DNA from: Micromussa lordhowensis | Lineage: Eukaryota; Cnidaria; Anthozoa; Scleractinia; Lobophylliidae | Reading direction: 5' to 3' | Length of the DNA stretch: 64,000 bases | NCBI GenBank assembly: GCA_964020085.1 | Contig: OZ026595.1 | Span: 14,269,414-14,333,413 of the forward strand | Part shown: one piece after another, positions 50,270-60,138 of the stretch | Layout of the letters: each line of letters opens with the position of its first letter | Position numbering within the stretch: the first letter of the stretch is position 1 | Made by a program: the position numbers and the translations under genes | Notes under the pieces: model-generated | The model's input: only the letters and a program-made list of their open reading frames with translations | Told to the model about the DNA's origin: nothing | Database searches by the model: none

Positions 50270-50408
50270 TTGCTATCAAAGCCTTTATGGCATCTTGTGG
50301 TTATTGTTGCTTCGTTGGTGGTTACTGCGGTCCAAGTACCTTCAATCCGGCCAATGTGCAATGTGTTTCAATGGGCAATTGCAAGAAAGATGTCCGCTAC
50401 CACCTCCA
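50270..50408 (+). CDS. Candidate exon of a coral-type repeated gene
   Basis: One plus frame is open and protein-like: LRSKYLQSGQCAMCFNGQLQ then ERCPLPP, up to a GTAAGC donor at 50409. Phase 0 at that donor matches the next exon at 50574. A second donor (CAG then GTAGGT at 50464) would extend the exon through VSDDSGVDSETKLLLARA but then mismatches the phase. The left edge is not defined. CAMC suggests a metal-binding or disulphide cysteine pair. Confidence 0.35.
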
Positions 50409-50573
50409 GTAAGCGACGATTCTGGCGTCGACAGTGAAACAAAGCTGTTGCTAGCTCGCGCAGGTAGGTTTTAGCCATTACAAATCCATCATGCCGTTTT
50501 AACATTTCTTTTTTCTTCTATAACTACCTTCGTTGACTGAAATTTCAATCGGTAATTTTCGAAAAACACCTCC

Positions 50574-50818
50574 AGCTCTCGTCCGAGAAAATTATCACAG
50601 TGCCACGGATTGTCATGCAGTGCATGCAGTATTGCAGTGAGACTAACTTCAAGCCTTTTAGCCGTAGTACCATGCTACGAATACTGACAGAGTGTAGTGC
50701 TTCGGTGCGCAAGTCCCTAGAAGGCCTCGATTATTTCGCAGCAGAAGGGGCACGAGCATTTGATGACCTTGCCTCAATAGTGGAGGATATTTCTTCACTT
50801 AGAGCTGACGGCCGATAA
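50574..50818 (+). pseudogene. Exon of a coral-type repeated family (SASVRKSLEGLDYF)
   Basis: After the acceptor ACCTCCAG the frame reads LSSEKIITVPRIVMQCMQYC, SETNFKPFSRSTMLRIL, TECSASVRKSLEGLDYFAAE, GARAFDDLASIVEDISSL and stops at 50816-50818. From memory, very similar text occurs in many uncharacterised, probably transposon-derived proteins predicted from corals and other invertebrates. I cannot verify this here. Compared with that memory, a stretch is missing between TVP and RIVMQ, and the C-terminal part is cut off by the stop, so this copy is likely broken. No function is known to me. Confidence 0.6.
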
Positions 50819-51009
50819 ATTCCCTGAAGGCAGGAAAGCTCTATCTTAAAAGCGATTTTAAGGTAAATTAGAGTGTACACTTGTTTACACTGTAGCGCAT
50901 CTGTAGTGTGTTTTTTTCGGAAAGACTTGTTTAGGGGAAAGGGTTTAGAATCATAAAATTTTCTCGCCAAAACAATCGAGAACTGAAGCGTTTAACAGCG
51001 GCAGTAGGA

Positions 51010-51184
51010 GACATGGCTGTAGCTGTAACAGTAGCAGTAGTAGCAGCAGCAGCAGCAGCAGCAGTAGTAGCAGTAGCAGTAGCAGTAGCAGTAGCAGTAG
51101 CAGTAGCAGTAGTAGCAGCAGTAGCAGTAGCAGTAGCAGTAGCAGTAGCAGTAGCAGTAGCAGTAGCAGCAGCAGCAGCAGGAT
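51010..51184. repeat. CAG/TAG microsatellite
   Basis: Run of GCAGTA hexamers mixed with GCA triplets. It produces poly-Ala/Val on one strand and poly-Leu on the other, which are not genes. It sits in the interval between the two family exons at 50574 and 51271. Confidence 0.95.
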
Positions 51185-51270
51185 CAGCAACAAAAACATA
51201 ACTGAAACATCAGCAGACATATTTATATTGGTAGTGTGAAAATAACATATGTCTTTTTGCCTAATCAGGT

Positions 51271-51375
51271 GCACATAGACAGTGAGGCTAGAGTGGCTGA
51301 CCACTGCAGCGTATACGCACTGAGCGACCCATCTGGGTCTGCGTGTTTGAAAGCAAAACCCGAGGAAACAAAATG
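51271..51375 (+). pseudogene. Downstream exon fragment of the same repeated family
   Basis: A good acceptor (TTTTTGCCTAATCAG, ending at 51270) is followed by VHIDSEARVADHCSVYALSD then PSGSACLKAKPEETK and TGA. The VADHC-x2-YALSDP wording matches, from memory, the segment that follows SASVRKSLEGLDYF in the same invertebrate family, which supports one split or broken gene across 50574-51375. Confidence 0.5.
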
Positions 51376-51670
51376 AGTGGAACTGTTCAGAGAGAGAGAG
51401 TCATGTTAAATTTGGGTTCATGGTTTTAAGATTTCGTGGTTCTCACTATTCTGGAGCTTGGAACAGGCCCGGTTGTAGGATCATGCGCGGTCGTTTCTTG
51501 TAGGACTGAGAGAAGTCGAATGACATACCAGGCTTTGTGTGCTTCCCGAGTATCGTATCTACTACACTTGAAAAACAAAAATTTGACTGTTTTGCAGTCA
51601 AGGAACATGCTACATGTAGACATAAAATGCAGGTGTGGCCCCAAACAGCTTGCAATATCTACTCTACTTG

Positions 51671-52282
51671 CTACTGCATCATAGGTCTGATTCGTTTAAG
51701 TACTTGGGAGTGGTTATAAACCAAACTATGTCTTGGTCCGAGCACATTGATTCTATCAGTACAAAGATCAATCAAAGGATTGGAATGATAAAGAGAATAC
51801 GACATCTTTTGCCTCTACATGCTAAGCTAACACTATACAACTGATTAATCATCCCACTGTTTGACTATGGAGACACAGTGTGGGGTGACAAAAATAACGA
51901 TACACTTATGGGTCAGCTGCAAGTTCTTCAAAACAAGGCAGCCAAGGTCCTGCTTAATCTTCCACCAAGAAGTTCATCTACCGAGGCACTAGATCGTTTG
52001 AACCTCAAGACCCTCTCAAAGAGACGACACTTCCATCGGTGTGCTATGATGCATAAATATCTGTCGGGGGAAATTGATTTTAATTTTGACATCAGACGCA
52101 ATAGTAGTTTTCATTCTTATCAAACTCGCGGAAGCAATGATTTACACCTTCCTCGCGTGCGTACCAACAGGGGCAAACAAACTTTCATTTATCAAGCCTC
52201 TAAGGACTGGAACAACCTAGATAATACCATTAAAAGTAGCGAATCGATGTCCTTTTTTAAGGCCAAGCTTAAAAGCTTATGA
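51671..52282 (+). pseudogene. Reverse-transcriptase C-terminal region, one nonsense mutation
   Basis: Reads HHRSDSFKYLGVVINQTMSW, HIDSISTKINQRIGMIKRIR, LHAKLTLYN, then TGA (51842-51844), then LIIPLFDYGDTVWGDKN, QVLQNKAAKVLLNLPPRSS, HSYQTRGSNDLHLPRVRTN, DWNNLDNTIKSSESMSFFK and a stop at 52280-52282. The KYLG motif, the hydrophobic L-x-PLFDYG and the final DWNNL are typical of the RT thumb and C-terminus in this superfamily. The catalytic core is missing. Confidence 0.85.
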
Positions 52283-52480
52283 TTTTGTAACAATAACCTA
52301 TCTAATTATTCTTATAGCTTTTTAATTAGTTTTTCTTGTAATATCTAATTATTGTTATAGCTTTTTAATTAGTTTTTATTGTAATATCAATTTTTATTTT
52401 TGTAAATTATAATTTGCAGGGCCCCACTGAAAACCGCCAAGGCGAGTGGGTACCCTGGATAAATATTATTATTATTATAT
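51671..52480 (+). mobile_element. 5'-truncated CR1/L2-like LINE fragment
   Basis: Contains the end of a reverse transcriptase, a 3' UTR and an ATT-repeat tail. The UTR has a near-perfect tandem duplication of about 44 bp (around 52300-52387, each copy with TATAGCTTTTTAATTAG). It also has a stem-like region around 52421-52458 with CCACT and AGTGG arms, then ATAAATATTATTATT. This is a different family or subfamily from the fragment at 44442, judged by protein and tail. Confidence 0.8.
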
Positions 52481-53048
52481 TATTATTATGGATAGAAGTT
52501 CCAACCATTAATGTTAGCCTTTTGCTGTAGTTAGGATACATTATAGTAACTGTCCACTTCGTTTTTTATATTTGCAAAGATAAGTGCACTCGATCATATC
52601 TTTATTGCATGTTCGACTGCGCCGGCAATATAAGAAATAATAATAATTATTATTATTGTTATTATTATTATTAAAGAAAAGTTTCCTTCTCTATCTTAAG
52701 ATCAGCGCTTCTCTGCCTCAGAGGCTCCAGATCAAATAGGAGAAGAACAAATGTCAAAGACATTGATGTAGAGGTTGAACTTGCTAGATCTCATGCGCGC
52801 TAAATGACTTCTTAATTCTTTTTTTTTTTTTTTTTTCTTCTAATGGTTAGTTTATATTTTATAATAAATGTATAAGAATAGAGAAACTTATAATATTGCC
52901 CGATTTAATAATTTGCTATTCTTACTGTTTTTAATAATTTATAATGATGATAATAATAATAATAATTACTCAAATGTTCTTTTAGCCTTTTAAATTTTGT
53001 AAGCAATTATTGTAAAGTTTTAATAAAGTTTACTATTATTATTATTAA

Positions 53049-53080
<32 letters not shown>

Positions 53081-53954
53081 GTGGCTGTTGAAAAAAGGGC
53101 ACTAAAATGTGTTCTAAACACCCGTGACTTCTCACGAGCAAAGAACCTTCACTCCCTCCCCCCTTCCCTCCCCCGTCAAAAGAAAACGTTTTTCAAGCAC
53201 GGGGAATGTATATTTGGCTAGACGGCTGGTTTAGAAACTTGAATACCTACTTAGTTACGGAGGTAAAATCCGAAATTTTTGTCATTTGTTACTTGTTCAC
53301 CTGCGTAGCGCGTGGGGAGAGTTCTGTTACTAGGTCCCACGCGGTTCTGATCACGCCTCAGTTTGAGTCACGCAGTGACAAGGGTTTCAACTTTTTCCGT
53401 TTAAAGAGAGTTACTGGCGCTGCAGATCAGATCACTGTGAAAAGTCCTCTTTAGCGAGTTTTTCAAATTCAGGGCCAAATTAAACTGCTAGTTTATAGCA
53501 ATTTCATAAATATTTATACTGGGGATTCAACAATCACATAGCTATCTAATCTGTTGATCTTTGCTGTTAACTTTGACCTCTTCTAATAAGTGAAGTTATA
53601 CAATCTTCGCTTGATAATTCTAAAGTAATTGCTTTTCCTGTCTTAAAAACTCAATCGATGGATGAAGTAAAGCTTAGAAATACTCTGATTTTTGGTATTT
53701 CCTGATTGTTGTATTTTTGAAAGAAGCCAAAGCAGAATAATGTAAACAGTTTCGAATTTCAGCAAAATGCGTCTAATCCTGTCTTCTCCATGTGTACAAA
53801 TACCTGAGTTGACAGAATTAAACAAAATGTTATCCCACTAAGTTCAACAGAGAATAAGCTGTGCTATCAGCAATTACTGTACAGCTTTTCGAAAACAAAT
53901 TATTCGTCGCAAGTGATAATTAAACAAAGGACTTGATTTGTAGCGTGACGGCCG
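52481..53954. other. Intergenic, ATT microsatellites
   Basis: AT-rich DNA with ATT/TTA runs at about 52634-52674, 52945-52965 and 53027-53082, and a T17 run near 52820. The several ATT tails suggest old LINE 3' ends. A short plus frame at 53206-53454 has no protein-like features. I see no supported gene. Confidence 0.5.
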
Positions 53955-54120
53955 TTGTTCGTTTCGCAGGCTCTCCTCGTTTCAAAGTACCCTTCACATT
54001 TTCGTCTCTCGCCGGGATACTTTTGTAGTGCCGCCAGAACAATTTTTACACAGTAAACAACTAAGGTTGTGCTTCAACAAGGTCTTAATTTTAAGTTCAA
54101 ATTTTACGTACCAATTGGGT
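53955..54120 (+). repeat. Inverted duplicate, copy B
   Basis: Plus-strand copy of the segment at 49611-49776. Past 54120 the similarity stops, and the exon frame is not maintained, so this is a non-functional fragment of the same gene family or a shared mobile repeat. Confidence 0.85.
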
Positions 54121-54487
54121 TTCTTTTGTGTTGAAATCGGATGGAATTTGCTAAAATTTTAAACTGCCAAAATAGGGTTTCTTCTAACGGCCGAAGCATT
54201 TCCAATTTTCCATCTTATCTAAATTAAACTGGTGCATTATGAAGAACAAGGATGTGTTTATATTTTGTAAATATTTCATTAATAGAGGACGTCGCGTTTC
54301 CTTCTACGAGCGAGATGAAAATTGGTAATTTTCCGCTAGTTTCGTGACTGAAAGGACGCTAATTTGCCGTATTTCAAACTTTGCCCGATTTTGAAAAAAA
54401 TAACACGCTGATGAAACTTTTAACCTTATTTTTTAAAATACCTTTCTATAGAGACTATATGGGCAAAATACGAAGGAATTCGAAATT
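54121..54487. other. Intergenic, no feature seen
   Basis: AT-rich DNA between the inverted duplicate and the LINE remnant. No open frame, repeat or splice-flanked exon could be supported. Confidence 0.4.
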
Positions 54488-56176
54488 TCACGACTGACGC
54501 CCGATTTTTGATAATTTCAGAAATCGGCTCTTAAGTTCTTTCCGAATATAATTTCCTTTAGCGGCATGCCTTGTGTTGTACCCGTGAATTTCATTTGACT
54601 TAGTGAAAAGAGCTCTTATAGGCGAAGGGGCTAGTCCTTTCCAAATATCATGCATGAGATTCGCAACCGTGTCAAAAAAAATCATATCAACAGGTAAGAT
54701 CTTTGACTTAATAAAAAGCGGAAGAGCATGAGTATCCCTTGGAGCAAAATAAATCAGTCGCAGAGCACGTTTCTGGAGGACAAGTAACTTGCTAATGTAC
54801 GGCTTGGGTGCGCGACCCCAAACACAAATCCCGTAAGATAAATATGGCATAATAAGCGAGCGATAAATCATTAAAAGAGTTTCAGTTGGAACAAAATGTC
54901 TTAGTCTGGCTAGAATTCTAATAGTTTTACTTATTTTCAGCGAGATAAAGTCGATATGGTGCTTCCATTTAAGGTTACAATCAATAAGGATTCCCAGAAA
55001 TTTGACAAAATCTTTACGTTCTAGACAACAGAACCCATTAGCACTGTTATTATACATTTTGATACTAATTTCCATATTAAACTTCTTCTGGCTTGGACAA
55101 AAGATAACATAATTGGATTTCTTAATATTTTGACTAAGCTTGTTTACAACTAACCATTCTGAAACTTTACTCAGCTCAGAATTAACTACTTGCTCGAGTA
55201 CTTTTAAATTTTTATGGGCAAATAGGAGAGTGGTGTCGTCCGCAAAAAGAAAAAAAATTAATTTATCCGAAGATTTATGAATATCATTAATATATATAAG
55301 AAATAGGAGAGGACCCAACACAGATCCCTGGGGGACACCACAGGGATTTAGTTCCTTAGTCGAGACATGCTCACCGATTTGGGTTACTTTAGATCTTCCC
55401 TTAAGATAGGATGAGAACCATTCAAGAATAATTCCTCTGATTCCATAGCGATACAACTTATCTAACAAAATGTCATGATCGACCGTATCAAATGCCTTTT
55501 TTAGATCGATGAACACTCCACAGGAGAACAACCCTTTGTCCATATTGCTTTGGATCCTATTAACTATATCAATTAACGCATGCTGTGTGGAGTGTTTCTC
55601 TCTAAAACCGTACTGTGACTCATAAAACAGACCATTTATTTCAAAGAACGACTTTAAGCGTTTGTACATTAGTCTTTCAAAGATTCTATTGAATATAGAG
55701 AGCAAGGATATAGGACGATAATTATTGGGGTCGGTATCCTCACCACTCTTGAAGACAGGGACCACCTTAGCTAGCTTTAATTTCTTAGGAAAGGTTCCCT
55801 CAAGGATCGAAGTATTCATTATTTCCATTAGAGGTTGACTAACAAAACTTTTAGCAACTTTCAAAATGTTAACAGGGCACGAATAAACTCCATGAGACTT
55901 GTTCAAAGATAATAGCGATATTTCCGATTCCACTTCACCAGGAGTGACAGGATCGAAGTAAAAAGTCATTGGACTATTAACAAGAAATTCCGAAAAATGG
56001 CGTTCTGAGTGGGGTAGTTTAGCAGCTAAAGTTGATCCACAGGAAGCGAAGTGTTTGTTCAGGATGGAGGATAATTTCATCGGATCATGGATTAAACGAC
56101 CATTACTTTCATCCCGTAAGGCAGGAATTTTTTTCATTTTTTTCCTTCCACGATTAATGAATTCACTGATACCCGC
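54488..56176 (-). pseudogene. LINE reverse-transcriptase domain
   Basis: Longest piece of the element. Motifs in order: GEVESEISLLSLNKSHG, KVVPVFKSGEDTDPNNYRPI, YESQYGFREKHSTQHALID, GVFIDLKKAFDTVDHDILL, NPCGVPQGSVLGPLLFLIYI and the catalytic FADDT (encoded at 55232-55246), then VKFLGILIDCNLKWKHHI and MPYLSYGICVWGRAPKPY. All core RT residues are present in this piece. The frame continues upstream through GISEFINRGRKK to the TAG at 56177-56179, where a Trp codon (KKTW) is expected. The C-terminus is cut after LKLSKIG. Confidence 0.92.
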
Positions 56177-56179
56177 CTA

Positions 56180-57550
56180 GGTCTTTTTCATACTGGAGAT
56201 ATTCCGTTGAAAATAGTCATGAAAATACAGTTTCTTACTCAGTCGAATTAAAGTTGTAATTTTATTTCTATAAAGCCTATATTGATGTTCAAATTTAGAA
56301 TGGTATAAGCTGTTCTTAATTTTGATTGATTTCCTTATACCCTTGGTAATCCATGGTTTAGAAAGTTGCTTAGCTCTGCGTTTAGAGACAGTTTTAAAAG
56401 GCACGTGAGTGTTTATTACCTTGTTGAACCTGTTGTAAAATCTTGAAAACGATTTATCGGTGTTAATGTTTGGTGGAGAAATTATTTCGTTCCAGTTAAT
56501 ATCTGAGAGCTCCGCTAAAAATTTAGCTTCCGTAAAGTGCGAGAAATCACGGACTTTTTTTAATCCGTCAACTTTCCTTTTCACAAGGATATTTGACATT
56601 ACACAGAACTGCGAAAAATGATCACTGATATCTGAAATTATATTACCGGCGGATAATAGATTGGTTGTATTATTTACAAGTATGTTATCAATTAGTGTAG
56701 CAGAATTTCCATAAACACGTGTAGGTTTGTCAATGAAGGGGATAAAAGAATAGCTCTGTAACGAGAGTAAAAAATTATGCGCATAATTGCAGCTTTCAGA
56801 TTTAAGGAGGTCAATGTTGAAGTCGCCAGCAATGTAAACAGGTTTGTTAGAGGCGTTAAACCGTTCAAACAGTATCATTAAAATAAGAGAGAAAACTCTC
56901 AGGAGAATTGTGTTGTCTATACAATACACCACAAATAATATTCTTTTTGTTAGGGACAAGAATTTCTATCCAAAGGGCCTGGAACGCCGGATTAGACGTT
57001 CTTTCAATTACGGTATAGTCAAGATTCTCATTAATATAAATTGCCACACCTCCAGCAGACAGAGGCGTCGGGACATACTCAAAGGAATAGCCATTAATGT
57101 TTGGATTAAAATCAATTTCTTTTGCATTAGTTATTCTAGTTTCCGTTAATGCAATTAAACTGAACTGAATTTTAATTCGCTAAGCAACTGAGTTTGGAGA
57201 CTTTCAACATTTCTTTTTAGGCTCCTAATATTGTTATGAAAAATAGAAAACCCACCGTTATTACAATGAGAACTAAGTAGAGAGCATTTGAGGTTGTAAA
57301 AACTGTTTGGGGAATAATACAAACTTCGAAAATGTTGACTAAGGATGTTATAATCAGGGTTTATTGAAGTATCTATGCGTCTATTTAAGGAGAAGAGGTC
57401 GAGATCATATAAACTGTGCAATTTCTCAAGGTAAACATTAGGTGTGCGAGAGATTGAAGCGCTGTTATTAAACAGGCCATGGACTACTACAATATTTGCA
57501 CCATAATAAGGTAATTCACGAAGGAAGTTTTTGTTTACATTCACTTTCAT
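56180..57550 (-). pseudogene. LINE endonuclease domain in three frames
   Basis: Starts at ATG 57550 (MKVNVNKNFLRELPYYGANI), continues with NPDYNILSQHFRSLYYSPNS and GFSIFHNNIRSLKRNVESLQ, and then shifts frame near 57160 to LALTETRITNAKEIDFNPNI, SAGGVAIYINENLDYTVIER and IICGVLYRQHNSPESFLSYF. Near 56870 it shifts again to FNASNKPVYIAGDFNIDLL, FIDKPTRVYGNSATLIDNIL and SDISDHFSQFCVM. The TET, GDFNID and SDH motifs are those of an APE endonuclease. Two frame breaks inactivate it. Confidence 0.88.
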
Positions 57551-57612
57551 TGAGACTTATACATCAAAAGCCATCATTAGAAGAAAACAGACACCTAACA
57601 TGAATAAAGTAC

Positions 57613-57754
57613 TTAACTCTGAGAGGGTCCATCGTCGTTGTCATCGTTGGCGCCAGCAGAACGCAGACTTTGCTCAAGGGTGCGAAGGTCTTCAATGCAA
57701 TGTAGCTTCACGACAGGTGAGGACTCGGACTTACGCAAGAACAAAAGTTGCCAA
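57613..57754 (-). CDS. Terminal coding exon of an unrecognised gene
   Basis: Preceded on the minus strand by an excellent acceptor, an eight-T tract and ATTCAG, then reads WQLLFLRKSESSPVVKLHC, IEDLRTLEQSLRSAGANDD, NDDGPSQS and TAA. The end is acidic and Ser-rich. The decayed LINE starts 62 bp downstream, so the element may have landed in this gene's 3' UTR. Which upstream exon it joins is unknown. Confidence 0.45.
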
Positions 57755-58310
57755 CTGAATAAAAAAAACCTGAGAACATTAACTTAAGATAAATACGCTC
57801 AGCACTATAGTTTCCTTTCCAGTTATTGTTTACTCTTTGTTAACCTGAGCACAATAGTTACCTTTCTGATTTTAACGTTTTTTGGGCATATTCGTCTAAA
57901 ATGAGAGAAAGAGCATGGTTTTGTGTCCCTTGACTTCAAAGTTTCACACATTTCATTGTAAATGTCTTCTTTCTTAAGGCAAGTTGGCAGATGTACCTAA
58001 ATGAGACATAGCAAGTGAGGATTTAAAATTTGTCGGTTCTAGTAATACTAACAGTCATGTGTGGCGATCGCCGGTGTCAGGTTTGCAAACACTTGAAAAT
58101 AGGAGACAGAACACGAAGAGGGATGATTGTCTGGTCACGGTCACGAAATATTGCTAATTGTTGTCGAAAATGATAGCAAACACAACGAGAATCACGGTTC
58201 AAGACGAATTAATTTTAATGAAATCACGATTCACCAAAGAACAAGCTATTTCATATTTCACGAAAAATAAGGCCATTCACGAATCGAGAAAATACCCTTT
58301 ACCACCCAGG
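57755..58310. other. Intron or intergenic, no feature seen
   Basis: AT-rich stretch without protein-like frames. If the exon at 57613 belongs with that at 58613, this is intronic. Confidence 0.35.
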
Positions 58311-58311
58311 A

Positions 58312-58327
58312 GGGGGGGGGGGGGGGG
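58312..58327 (+). repeat. G16 tract
   Basis: Sixteen G in a row, preceded by CACCCAGGA and followed by TACTCTCAG. A similar AGGAGGGG setting recurs at 62712. It may form a quadruplex and marks the edge of repeat-like DNA. Confidence 0.9.
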
Positions 58328-58364
58328 TACTCTCAGAAAAATTTGTGTGGGGGTGTGCGGCCCG

Positions 58365-58439
58365 TAGTCTGAATTTCAGCCGTTTCTTCCCTTTACCCCG
58401 AGTAAAGGTAAAAGGAAGAGATGGCTGAAATTCAGACTA
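58365..58439. repeat. Fold-back inverted repeat
   Basis: Perfect 17-bp arms (TAGTCTGAATTTCAGCC at 58365-58381 and its complement at 58423-58439). The inner part (CTTCCCTTTAC and GTAAAGG...GGAAG) partly extends the stem. Both arms are flanked outside by GCGGCC. It resembles a small fold-back or MITE-type element. No coding capacity. Confidence 0.8.
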
Positions 58440-58612
58440 TGCGGCCCACCTCCCAAAACCCTTTAGGGCCGCACATACCTATATTGCCCATATAAGGGAC
58501 TACCACCCCCCTCCCCCCAACGGGCTTTACCACCCTGTTATCAGCAAACGTTAGCCGAAATTCTTCTGCGTTCAGCCAAAGTAAAATTCTTACGATTATA
58601 ATTCGTACGTAC

Positions 58613-58772
58613 CTCATCGCTGTCTGGCATCATGTCTCCCAGGGTGTGCACATAATTTGACAGAAAAGCTTTAGCTTCTTGGACATGAATTTGTGTATTA
58701 AGGCCCATGCCCTTATTACCATGTTCAATGAAAACAGTTGCTGACCTCCTTAACCTCAAAATAGCAAAGTAT
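58613..58772 (-). CDS. Exon of a coral-type repeated gene family
   Basis: 160-nt exon with acceptor GTCTACAG and donor GTACGT (minus strand). It reads YFAILRLRRSATVFIEHGN, KGMGLNTQIHVQEAKAFLS and NYVHTLGDMMPDSDE. From memory, the ending with GDxMPD is common in a repeated coral protein family that also has the CCxxxC text found just upstream at 59437. This would be part of that gene or pseudogene. Function unknown. Confidence 0.5.
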
Positions 58773-58961
58773 CTGTAGACGTTAAGTTTTTGGAAAACGA
58801 AAACGAAACGTTAATAATCATCAAACAAACCTTTCGACGGATCAATACAATACTGAGAAAACTTAATTAACTTTCACCTTATTGGATTGCATAATAATTT
58901 TGCAAGGCAATCAAGTCACAATTAAAACAACCAAGTGGTGAATATGTAATGATCAGTAAAC

Positions 58962-59437
58962 CTATATTCCTAATACAGAATGGTCGCTACGAGAAAAAAT
59001 GTTCCCACTGTTTGCCATGTCTGTTTTGCTGAACTCGATGTCTGTTTCAGTTTGTTTGCTTTTTATGGGGAAGGCAGCGCCTGGTTTGGGCGGGATAATG
59101 TTATCAACAACTGCTGCATTTTCTTTCAGAAGATGGAGTCTAAAAAAGTACTGTCTACTACCTTGTACGCGTGAGACCAAGACAATTTCTCCATGCCTTT
59201 TCACAGACGCCGCTGTCTTTTCCAATGACATAAATAACCGTCTTCCCTTCCGTGTGGGTGTTCAAAATAATCTAGAACCGATTGTCTCTGATCCACGGAA
59301 CGCTTTGAAGTAAACATTGCTCTGGCTGATCGGACCTGCTCTCCTGGAAGTTTACTAAAACAACGTTTGGCGCAACAGTGGACTTTCCCCAGAATGATAT
59401 CTTCAACGGTTGGAACATGAGAGGGGACTGTTGGCAT
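58962..59437 (-). pseudogene. Cys-containing exons of the same family with a frame break
   Basis: From ATG at 59437: MPTVPSHVPTVEDIILGKVH, CCAKRCFSKLPGEQVRSARA, MFTSKRSVDQRQSVLDYFEH. The expected continuation, KTVIYVIGKDSGVCEKAWRN then CLGLTRTR, is in another frame starting near 59238, so a one-base change interrupts the reading frame. Further on, a third frame (QYFFRLHLLKENAAVVDNII, KSKQTETDIEFSKTDMANS) runs to a stop at 58962. The text resembles, from memory, a repeated coral family with CC-x3-C near its start. This copy looks broken. Confidence 0.5.
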
Positions 59438-60138
59438 AATATTCAGTGAACTTCGCTAAGACTCAGAGATTGCTATAGTGATATACGCTGGTAGTAACTG
59501 TGCATGTGTATGTAACCAAAGCAAAGTCAACCAATCAAACTGTAAAACAAAAAAAATCAAACATACAACAGGAAGCTTTATTTTGTTTCAATCTTTAACA
59601 GTGCTGCTTGACAATTTAGACTCACATTTCTTGGTTGGTTGGTTGGTTGCTTTTGATTGTTTTCTGCTAACTTCGTCTGTGCAGCCTGGTTTGAAGTCAG
59701 AGTTACAATAACATCAAACGGTCTGAGATACTTTAAACTACAAACGATCTGATTTATTTCTTCAATCGATATTTACACTCACACAGTGACGTACATTTTC
59801 TTACTTGAACTATCAGTATTTAGCCTAGAAACGAATATCATTCCAGGATGGCAAAGGACGATAGACATCATTTTGTTACATTGGTTGGACACTGAAGCAT
59901 TACACTTATACAGTAAAATTAGTAGCTGTGGTTTTGTTTTTTTTTTTCTTTTAAATAAAAATGTCTCAAGCCCCCTTTGTCATTTTTCAATCATAACGGT
60001 AAGTTATAGCAATGAGGATCGATGCGTGATTTCAATCATATTTAGTTTCCACTTAGCTCAGATAATCAGATAATCAGATAATCTTTTCAAACGTTTCTCA
60101 AAGAAAAAGTTGTTTACCTTTGCTTTCCATGGTTGTTG
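59438..60138. other. Intergenic or intronic, no gene seen
   Basis: Contains a short TTGG repeat (59631-59650) and AT-rich DNA with a GATAATCA triplet repeat near 60058-60083. No protein-like frame was supported. Confidence 0.4.

Larger units (their letters stand above)
54488..57550 (-). mobile_element. Decayed CR1/L2-like LINE with APE endonuclease and RT
   Basis: Nearly full coding length of a one-ORF-type LINE on the minus strand, broken by frame changes near 57160 and 56870 and a nonsense codon at 56177-56179. It lacks a recognisable 3' UTR and tail: similarity to RT-type text stops at LSKIG, just before 54488. Loss of the 3' end while keeping the 5' part is the reverse of usual LINE truncation, so a later deletion or rearrangement is likely. 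Confidence 0.88.

Noticed and set aside
50951..51304. Poly-Leu (minus) and poly-Ala/Val (plus) frames.
   Set aside because: Produced by the CAG/TAG microsatellite at 51010-51184.
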